Positions 21,424-27,698 of a stretch of DNA of 30,965 nt are shown in pieces; position 1 is the stretch's first letter; every line of letters begins with the position of its first letter. Source of the DNA: Pseudomonadota bacterium (GTDB lineage Bacteria; Desulfobacterota; Syntrophobacteria; Syntrophobacterales; Syntrophobacteraceae); contig JAEZXS010000276.1 in NCBI GenBank assembly GCA_023442755.1, positions 1-30,965 on the forward strand, given 5' to 3'. The notes beneath the pieces were generated by a model. It did no database searches. It was not told the DNA's origin and saw nothing but the letters and a program-made list of their open reading frames with translations. Position numbers and translations under genes: made by a program.

Positions 21424-21855
21424 ATGTCACAACAATGCAGCGTTTCCAGCGGCACTACGATGATTCTGGCCTGTTCGGGCGGGTCCAATGTCGGGCAGCT
21501 TTCGAACCAGGCCGCCGTGGAACTGACTCAGGAAGGCGCCGGCAAGATGTTCTGCCTAGCCGGCATCGGCGGGCGGTTGAAAAACTTCCTCGATGCTGCG
21601 GGTGAGGCGCGCAGCATCCTGGCGGTCGACGGTTGTGCGATCGGGTGTGCCCGGGCAATCCTGCAAAATGCGGGAATCGCGAACTACGATTACCTGGTGC
21701 TGACCGAACTCGGAATCGAAAAGACGAAAAATCTCGTCCTGGCGCGTAGCGACATCGAACAGGTCAAGCAGGCTGCAAAGCAGGCCATGGCAGGCGGCTC
21801 AGGCGCCCCTGCGCCGTTTCCGGCCGCGCCGGAGCCGGGGTGCAAGTGCCGTTAG
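21424..21855 (+). CDS. DGC-domain cysteine-rich protein (putative zinc/metal-binding)
   Basis: The 143-residue protein matches the DGC domain family (Asp-Gly-Cys motif): ILACSGGSNVGQLSNQAAVEL (as blocks ~14-34), MFCLAGIGG (42-50) and AVDGCAIGCA (67-76) with the DGC signature at Cys71. Cysteines at 5, 17, 44, 71, 75 and the tail CKC could bind metal or metalloid. An Ala/Pro/Gly linker precedes the final C-x-C-R. GGAG lies before the ATG. Genes of this type occur repeatedly in ars clusters of anaerobes, where the function is not established; an As(III) chaperone or thiol-relay role would be speculation. It sits 46 bases after arsP and 13 before acr3. Confidence 0.85.
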   Translation: MSQQCSVSSGTTMILACSGGSNVGQLSNQAAVELTQEGAGKMFCLAGIGGRLKNFLDAAGEARSILAVDGCAIGCARAILQNAGIANYDYLVLTELGIEKTKNLVLARSDIEQVKQAAKQAMAGGSGAPAPFPAAPEPGCKCR

Positions 21856-21868
21856 AGGAGCAACACAA

Positions 21869-22960
21869 ATGACTGCAGGCATCGTTAAAAAACTCTCTTT
21901 TCTGGACCGGTATCTCACTCTCTGGATATTCCTGGCAATGGCGTGCGGTGTTGCCGGAGGGTATGCCTGGCCGGGGATCAAAAACTGCATCGATTATTTT
22001 CAGGTCGGCACGACCAACATCCCCATAGCAGTCGGCCTGATACTCATGATGTATCCGCCGCTGGCGAAGGTGAAGTACGAGCAGTTGGGCAAGGTTTTCC
22101 GCAACTTCAGGGTTCTGGCTCTTTCACTCATCCAGAACTGGGTTATCGGTCCCATCCTCATGTTCATTCTCGCCGTCACGTTCCTCTCCGGGCATCACGA
22201 ATACATGGTCGGCCTGATCCTGATCGGTCTTGCCCGCTGCATCGCCATGGTGATCGTGTGGAACGATTTGGCGTCCGGTGACCGGGAATACTGTGCGGGC
22301 CTCGTTGCTTTCAATTCATTTTTCCAGGTGCTCTTTTTCTCTGCCTACGCTTATATCTTCATCACCCTGGCGCCCCGCTGGATCGGCATGTCCGGAGCGG
22401 CCGTAGACATCTCCATGCGGCAGATTGCGGAAAGCGTCTTCATCTACCTGGGAATTCCCTTTCTCGGCGGCATGGTTTCCCGGTTCGTCGGGCTGAAGAC
22501 GAAGGGCAGGACGTGGTATGAGGAAAAATTCATCCCCAGGATCAGTCCGATCACCCTGGTGGCGCTGCTTTTCACCATCCTGGTCATGTTTTCCCTGAAG
22601 GGCGAATACATCGTCCAACTGCCCCTGGACGTGGTCCGGGTGGCCGTTCCCCTGTGCATCTACTTCGTGATCATGTTTTTCGCTTCCTTCTTCCTTTCCA
22701 TCAAGGCGGCCGCAACATACGAGCAGGCGGCGACGCTCAGTTTTACCGCAGCTTCCAATAATTTCGAACTCGCCATAGCGGTGGCGGTTGCCGTTTTCGG
22801 AATCAATTCCGGGCAGGCGTTCGCCGCAGTTATAGGGCCACTGGTCGAGGTCCCGGTGCTCATAAGCCTGGTCAACGTCGCCCTGTGGTTCAAGAAAAAG
22901 TACTTTCCCCATGCCATTACGACGCCCACGGGCGTTTGCCACGTGACCTGCAGGCAGTAA
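21869..22960 (+). CDS. acr3: Arsenite efflux permease, ACR3 family
   Basis: The 363-residue protein has ten predicted membrane segments and the ACR3 signatures: PIAVGLILMMYPPLAKV (~52-68), GLARCIAMVIVWNDLASGD with the essential Cys124, and GPLVEVPVLI with the conserved Glu327. It exports As(III), and probably Sb(III), using the proton gradient. GAGGAG before the ATG supports the start. An odd feature is a C-terminal tail with two cysteines (Cys357, Cys361; CHVTCRQ), absent from most relatives as I know them. It is the core resistance gene of the cluster; no arsC reductase or arsA ATPase is seen. Confidence 0.95.
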   Translation: MTAGIVKKLSFLDRYLTLWIFLAMACGVAGGYAWPGIKNCIDYFQVGTTNIPIAVGLILMMYPPLAKVKYEQLGKVFRNFRVLALSLIQNWVIGPILMFILAVTFLSGHHEYMVGLILIGLARCIAMVIVWNDLASGDREYCAGLVAFNSFFQVLFFSAYAYIFITLAPRWIGMSGAAVDISMRQIAESVFIYLGIPFLGGMVSRFVGLKTKGRTWYEEKFIPRISPITLVALLFTILVMFSLKGEYIVQLPLDVVRVAVPLCIYFVIMFFASFFLSIKAAATYEQAATLSFTAASNNFELAIAVAVAVFGINSGQAFAAVIGPLVEVPVLISLVNVALWFKKKYFPHAITTPTGVCHVTCRQ

Positions 22961-22980
22961 CCGGGAACCGGAGCGAACTC

Positions 22981-23004
22981 GTGGGAGCGGCTTCCAGCCG
23001 CGAT
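22981..23004 (+). repeat. REP-like palindrome copy 6
   Basis: GTGGGAGCGGCTTCCAGCC followed by GCGATG is the best-preserved copy. It lies inside the arsenic run, between acr3 and the thioredoxin-like gene, so it would be transcribed and could reduce expression of the last gene. Confidence 0.8.
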
Positions 23005-23040
23005 GTGTTTCCTGAATCAGGAATACTATCGGGAGGTGCC

Positions 23041-23556
23041 ATGATGTCGGAAAAAGATATCAGCCGGATTACGGTTTCAGGGTTTGCCGTGGGCATTTCC
23101 GGGTTGAAAGAAGTGATGGAGGAGGTTGCGGGAACCCATGCGGCCAAAAGCGACGGGGAGGTAGCCGACAGCCTGCTTCGGAAACTCGAAAAGAAAAACT
23201 ACATTCCTCCAAGCATGCGGGAAAGCTATGGGAAGGCGTTCGTGCGGGAATTTCGCAAATACCTCGGGCAGCCTTTTACGGAAGAAGCCCCGGCCCGGCT
23301 CGACGTTAAAATCCTGGGGGCGGGCTGCGCGCAATGCCACCAGCTGACCCAGGCGGTAATCGAGGTGCTCACGGAACTAAACCTTCCCGGCGGGGTCGAG
23401 CATGTGACCGACATCAGGGAGATTGCCCGGTACGGGGTCATGGGCACGCCGGCGCTCGTGATCAACGGCAAACCGGCTGCCGTGGGAAAGGTCCCGACGC
23501 GGGCGCAGTTAAAGAGCATGCTGGTCGAGGCGGACGTGGCTCTCGGAGGAAAGTAG
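23041..23556 (+). CDS. Thioredoxin-like protein of the arsenic cluster
   Basis: The 171-residue protein starts at ATG 23041 (or 23044) behind GGGAGGTG. Residues ~1-80 form a small helical domain (GLKEVMEEVA, NYIPPSMRESYGKAFVREF). Residues ~85-165 form a thioredoxin_3 fold with Cys96-Ala-Gln-Cys99 in LGAGCAQCHQL and the cis-proline GTPALVING. This two-domain type is known beside ars genes and permeases in anaerobes and presumably keeps a metalloid-handling thiol partner reduced; the DGC protein two genes upstream is a candidate (inference). No signal peptide is seen. Confidence 0.85.
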   Translation: MMSEKDISRITVSGFAVGISGLKEVMEEVAGTHAAKSDGEVADSLLRKLEKKNYIPPSMRESYGKAFVREFRKYLGQPFTEEAPARLDVKILGAGCAQCHQLTQAVIEVLTELNLPGGVEHVTDIREIARYGVMGTPALVINGKPAAVGKVPTRAQLKSMLVEADVALGGK

Positions 23557-23633
23557 GGAGCATTGACTAAATCTTCGGGGTCGCCACGCCTGCCGAGCAA
23601 CTTCAAAGCCTCAACTCCGAAGACATCCGCAGA

Positions 23634-24656
23634 TCATTTTGCCAGGAAAGTTCCGACCACCTCCCGAAGCTTGTCCTTCTCGCACAGGAAGACAGCGTGC
23701 CCGCAGTCCGACGGAATTTCGACCGTCTGTGCCCCGATCGCGCCTGCAAAGTGCAGGGACGGTTCCGGGCTAACCATTCGGTCCTGCCGATTGTAGACGA
23801 TCAGCGTCTTCGTTTTGACCGCCGCTGCGGCCCTCTCGGGGGAGCCGTCGAAATTCCTGTAAATATTATGCCCCATGATGGCCTTGAGCTGCCATTCCCA
23901 GTCGTTCGGGTCGAACCGGGAGAAGTTCTTCTCCATTTTCTCCAGGAACTGAGGGAATTCGTTGGGGGCGGTATGGGCGTCGATGTATTGCGGGGTGCGC
24001 AAAGCGGCTGTGTGCATCGCTGCGACCGCCTGCATCCCGAGGACAATATTGCCGCAGCTCCCTGCCCGGATTGCGAGGACCTCCGCTCGGCATTGGAGCA
24101 GATCGCTCACGGCGGGGCGTGGGCTTCCCACGATCAAGACGGCTTTTTTGAAGAAGCCGGGATGGGTGACCATCCATTCGAAAGCCTGCATGCCGCCCAT
24201 TGAAATCCCCGCGACAGCGTGGAGGTGCTCCAGGTGCAGTTCGTGCGTGAGCAGGAGGTGTTCGATCGCAACCATGTCGCGGATGGTAAATTCCGGAAAG
24301 GATGCTCCGGGCTGGACCTTGCTGTTGGACGGCGAGGAGGATACGCCATTTCCAATGCTGTCGACGGCAATGACATAAAAACGGGAGGTGTCGACGATCT
24401 TACCGGGGCCGATTATTCCCAGGTCGATCAGTTCCTGCGACGTGCCGGCAAACCACGAGGGGAAAAGGATCGCGTTGGATTTGTCCGGGGCGAGCGTGCC
24501 GAAGGTGCGGTAGCCGAGTTTACACTCTTTTATGATCTGGCCGTTTTCCAGCCGGAAATCGCCCGGTTCGAAAAACCGGAGCTCCTGTGCGTACGCGTTG
24601 CCTGCAATGAAGAGAAGGAGGAGCAGGAAGAAAATCCTGCGTGTTGCCCGTTTCAT
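23634..24656 (-). CDS. Exported alpha/beta hydrolase related to homoserine acetyltransferase
   Basis: The start at 24656 (Met of MKRATRR) is set by AAGGAGGAG just upstream; the frame continues 10 codons further. A signal peptide spans residues 1-23 (hydrophobic core, AYA at the cleavage site). The 340-residue protein has the alpha/beta-hydrolase fold with nucleophile Ser152 in GISMGG, Asp near 291 (NRQDRMVSP) and His near 319 (DCGHAVFL), a complete triad. Early blocks (LGYRTFGTL, AVDSIGNG) match homoserine O-acetyltransferase-like proteins, but an exported copy is unlikely to make methionine; the substrate is unknown. The gene follows the TauE/SafE half-gene by 55 bases, probably in one operon. 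Confidence 0.85.
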   Translation of the reverse strand: MKRATRRIFFLLLLLFIAGNAYAQELRFFEPGDFRLENGQIIKECKLGYRTFGTLAPDKSNAILFPSWFAGTSQELIDLGIIGPGKIVDTSRFYVIAVDSIGNGVSSSPSNSKVQPGASFPEFTIRDMVAIEHLLLTHELHLEHLHAVAGISMGGMQAFEWMVTHPGFFKKAVLIVGSPRPAVSDLLQCRAEVLAIRAGSCGNIVLGMQAVAAMHTAALRTPQYIDAHTAPNEFPQFLEKMEKNFSRFDPNDWEWQLKAIMGHNIYRNFDGSPERAAAAVKTKTLIVYNRQDRMVSPEPSLHFAGAIGAQTVEIPSDCGHAVFLCEKDKLREVVGTFLAK

Positions 24657-24711
24657 TGCCGTTCTCCTCCTTTTGCGTTGCCGCATGGAGCCCCGGCTTT
24701 TCCTTCGCGGC

Positions 24712-25110
24712 TTATACCAGGCTCCACAGCATGCGGGTCCCTACGGCCAGCAACAAAACTGCGAACACCCGTTTCAGACTGAGCACGGGCAGGCTGTGAG
24801 CGAGCCGTACACCCAGGGGGGCAGTGAACACGCTTGCGCAGACGATTCCAGCGAGAGCGGGCAGGTACACGAATCCAATCGAATGGCCGGGGAGGCTGGA
24901 TGCGTGCAACACATTGAGAATGTAGCCGATGGTCCCGCCGATCGCAATGGGAAAGCCAATTGCCGCCGAAGTCCCGATCGCTTCGCGCAGTGTTATGTTG
25001 CACCACACCATGAACGGCACGGAAAGCGTTCCCCCGCCTATGCCCAGGAGCCCGGCCAGTATTCCAGCCACCAGCCCGATCGCCAAATAGGCTCCAATTA
25101 TCACTAACAT
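24712..25110 (-). CDS. Half-size TauE/SafE-family membrane protein
   Basis: The product is 132 residues, half the usual ~250. It contains one complete TauE/SafE repeat: GLVAGILAGLLGIGGGTLSVPF (split, ~12-33), GTSAAIGFPIAIGGTIGYI (~46-64), and APLGVRLAHSLPVLSLKRVFAVLLLAVG (from ~96). These fit four membrane segments of the C-terminal half of standard members. AGGAG precedes the ATG, and I find no N-terminal half in other frames upstream, so this appears to be a native single-repeat protein, possibly working as a dimer. Larger relatives export sulfite, sulfoacetate or other organosulfur anions; substrate unknown here. Confidence 0.8.
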   Translation of the reverse strand: MLVIIGAYLAIGLVAGILAGLLGIGGGTLSVPFMVWCNITLREAIGTSAAIGFPIAIGGTIGYILNVLHASSLPGHSIGFVYLPALAGIVCASVFTAPLGVRLAHSLPVLSLKRVFAVLLLAVGTRMLWSLV

Positions 25111-25423
25111 ATTTTTCCTTTCTCCTCTGCAACTGCACGATATATGCGCGAAGACCGTAGGGTCCGGGCTCGGCTTTGCAGTAAGCGCTCAAAAGCAGGC
25201 ATTTTCGATGCCGTACCGCACCGGGGTTGGTTTTGTAACTCCCTGTCAATGGAACTTCAAGGTTTTGGAGAGATAAAAACGTACAGCAAAAGGGGAAGGT
25301 GCAGTGGAATGCAGCGGGCGAACTCCGGCGAAGGCAAGGCCGGGACACAATTCAGGGAAAGAGATGTCCTGAGTCGGACAAGGTACAAAAACGTATCGTT
25401 TCTCGGCAGGGCGGCCCGCAGCT

Positions 25424-26617
25424 TCAACTTCTGGATGCTCGCGCCGCTCCTGATTCCTTTTCCGGTCCGGCGCATGACTGCAGCAGGGGATCGGCCCTGC
25501 CGGAAAGTCCCGGAATGTGCTCGAATTCGTGCCGGACAAACAGCACCATCGGAATGGCCAGAATGAGTCCGGGAATTCCGAGCATAACTTCGCAGAAAAT
25601 CAGGGCTCCCAGTGTGACGGCCATCGGAAGTTTCACGATGCCGCCGATAATCTTCGAATTGAGGAAGTATTCGAGCTTGTGAATGCTGACCAGCAGGATG
25701 AGACACACGACAGCGCCCCATACGCCGATCGACACGAATGCAGTCAGGATCAGCACGCTGTTGGAAATGAGGTTGCCCACGACGGGGAAAATGCCGCAGA
25801 AAAAGACGATGAATATCATCAAAAAGGGATGGGGGAGGCCCAGGGCGATAATGGCAATCGTCGAAATGGCCGTATTGATCAGGGATATGATGAGCTGCCC
25901 GCCCATTACCCGCTTGAAGTACACGTAAAAGATCCTGGCCCTCACCTGGACGAATCGGTACAGGAAAGTCATGAGGCTTTCAGGGTTCCGGGTGAAAGTC
26001 TGGTCGATCTTTTCCGCCTCGAAGTACATGAACAGGTTGATCGCGAGGGCGAAGACAAACTGGACAAAGCCCTTGTACAGGGGGGAGAGGCTGTCCACAA
26101 GGAATCGCAGGATACTGGTGCTCGCCTTCAGAACCCCTGCTTTCACTTCGTCGAGATCTACATACTGGGCGAAGTTCCACCGGGCGTTGGCCTCTTTGAG
26201 TTCCTTTACGATCTGCACCTGCAGCTGGGTTGTCATCTCCGGAAAGTTCTTCAGGAGCAGGGGGATTACCTTCTGGGTGACGAGCAGGATCGCTGCGATC
26301 ACCAGGATATACAACACCGAGAACAGGATCGCCCTGGGGATGAACGGGACGAACCGGTGCACGTCCTTGGTCATGAAATCCGATATGAGATAGAGGAACA
26401 GGAACGAGATGAGAAAAGCCATGAGGTGCGAGAGGGAGAAGATAGCCGCAAGCGTAATCAGGCAGATGTAGCCTGCTACATAGGGATGCTTCTCGATGAG
26501 GGTGTTGGGCCTCTGCTCCCAGAGTTCCTCTCTGCCCGATTCGTGGCGTATTTCCGTGACGCACTTGTCCAGGTTGTCTTTTGCGTAGGCGCATGCCTGG
26601 AATCGTTGTTTCTCCAT
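25424..26617 (-). CDS. AI-2E family membrane protein
   Basis: This 397-residue protein has about eight membrane segments and the layout of the AI-2E (PerM/TqsA/YdiK) family. Paired helices at ~48-75 and 95-115 come first, then a central coiled, charged stretch (~120-160) and a long hydrophobic C-terminal half with VMGGQLIISLINTAI, GLPHPFLMIFIVFFCGIFPVVG and FLNSKIIGGIVKLP (as blocks). Members have been linked to autoinducer-2 export and to Na+/H+ antiport; no specific substrate can be assigned. A Ser/Arg-rich tail of ~25 residues follows the last helix. The preceding NusG-like gene is 260 bases away. Confidence 0.88.
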   Translation of the reverse strand: MEKQRFQACAYAKDNLDKCVTEIRHESGREELWEQRPNTLIEKHPYVAGYICLITLAAIFSLSHLMAFLISFLFLYLISDFMTKDVHRFVPFIPRAILFSVLYILVIAAILLVTQKVIPLLLKNFPEMTTQLQVQIVKELKEANARWNFAQYVDLDEVKAGVLKASTSILRFLVDSLSPLYKGFVQFVFALAINLFMYFEAEKIDQTFTRNPESLMTFLYRFVQVRARIFYVYFKRVMGGQLIISLINTAISTIAIIALGLPHPFLMIFIVFFCGIFPVVGNLISNSVLILTAFVSIGVWGAVVCLILLVSIHKLEYFLNSKIIGGIVKLPMAVTLGALIFCEVMLGIPGLILAIPMVLFVRHEFEHIPGLSGRADPLLQSCAGPEKESGAARASRS

Positions 26618-26715
26618 GAGAAATCTTTCCTGTTTGCCGTATAGTGTTGCGTAATTATTTCACAGAAGGAGTATCGGCAGCAACACCGATCCGCATAAAA
26701 AAATCATCCCGGCGC

Positions 26716-26765
26716 ATCGAGGCTGGGACCCTCTCCCACATCGGTACGTGATTTTCCGGCGGCGA
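26716..26765 (-). repeat. REP-like palindrome copy 7, extended type
   Basis: ATCGAGGCTGGGACCCTCTC followed by CCACAT (to 26741), with similarity to the 2991 copy continuing through CGGTACGTGATTTTCCGGC. The right arm has diverged (GACCCTC), so pairing is weaker. It lies between the NusG-like gene and the AI-2E gene, where I see no ORF. Confidence 0.7.
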
Positions 26766-26877
26766 TCAGATCATTCGCTGCCTGGCTGACGTGCGGTCCG
26801 CCATGAAAATGCAGTCCCCGCGTGCCGCGGTGCCCGCCGCCCTAAAAGACGCGTCCGTTCTCGGTTGTATGCCCGTT

Positions 26878-27468
26878 CTATTTCATCAGCGGCTCATTGG
26901 TGGGTTCGACGTCTTCGGTGTCGAGTTCGACGCTGACGGACTGCTTGATAATATCCACGCTCACGACAAGTCTTCCACGCTTCGGGTCGAGCCGGTTCAG
27001 GATGCCGACGCATCCGGCGAGCGGACCGCGCACCACCTGCACCCAGGAGCCTTCCTTCAGGTAGGGGTGGGAGGAAAAGGGCTGCGCGGATTTTATCATA
27101 GTCTTGAGGTTGTCGATCTGGAAGGGAGGTATGGACAGGGGGCCCTCGGAATTTCTCAGGATGCTGAGCGCTCCCGGGGTCTTCAGAATGTTCAGGTTCG
27201 TATAATTGTCCAGCACCGTGTGCAGAAAGACATAGCCGGGAAAAAGCGGGACCTGGATTCTTTTCCTTCGGTCGAGCCTCTTGCTCCAGCACTCCGAAAA
27301 AGGCAAGAAACAATCGATCGCTTTCTGCTCCAGCCTTTTGACGACTTCCTTCTCGTGGTTTACCTGGACGTAGAGTGCAAACCAGGCTTCTTCCTCCCCC
27401 GTGAGTTTCGGAAACAAGACGGGGCCTTTTGGCTCGTTCAGGTACGCACTTTTGGACTCTCTGTTCAT
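26878..27468 (-). CDS. NusG paralogue (RfaH/LoaP/UpxY-like antiterminator)
   Basis: The 196-residue protein has an NGN domain (residues ~28-125: AWFALYVQVNHEKEVVKRLEQ, VPLFPGYVFLH, ILRNSEG) and a C-terminal KOW domain (~136-186; GSWVQVVRGPLAGCVGIL). The N-terminal ~25 residues are an extension. The divergence from the housekeeping NusG and the FPGYVF block place it with specialised paralogues that are recruited to single long operons, often for polysaccharides. No such operon is visible downstream; only an AI-2E gene lies on the same strand. The gene may act at another locus. Confidence 0.88.
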   Translation of the reverse strand: MNRESKSAYLNEPKGPVLFPKLTGEEEAWFALYVQVNHEKEVVKRLEQKAIDCFLPFSECWSKRLDRRKRIQVPLFPGYVFLHTVLDNYTNLNILKTPGALSILRNSEGPLSIPPFQIDNLKTMIKSAQPFSSHPYLKEGSWVQVVRGPLAGCVGILNRLDPKRGRLVVSVDIIKQSVSVELDTEDVEPTNEPLMK

Positions 27469-27631
27469 ATTACACTTCCATTACCGTCATAAGCTGTTCC
27501 AATGCGCAGAAACGCCGGGAAAGAAAGATGCTTTCGAAGGATGTGCGCCCCTATGGCTTCCGATGAGGGCTTGAATATGATGCCGGCTTTCACGATTGTC
27601 GCGGATAATACCTGGCTTCACTATCGTGCGC

Positions 27632-27661
27632 ATTATAGCAGACTCGTTAGGGATATTGAAA
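27632..27661 (-). promoter_or_regulatory. Possible promoter of the NusG-like gene
   Basis: On the minus strand a consensus TATAAT (plus 27632-27637) has TTTCAA 18 bases upstream (27656-27661), a weak -35. It would give a leader of about 155 bases, long enough to hold a control element, but I see no clear structure in it. Confidence 0.45.
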
Positions 27662-27698
27662 CCGGAATCGGATCTTTTACCATTACTCACCTGATCGC

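Noticed and set aside
20268..21488. 406-codon minus-strand open frame
   Set aside because: Antisense to the arsP permease; His/Gln/Asp-rich composition mirrors membrane-protein codons.
25111..25423. Missing N-terminal half of the TauE/SafE gene in another frame
   Set aside because: Translations of this interval lack hydrophobic segments and the GIGGG motif.
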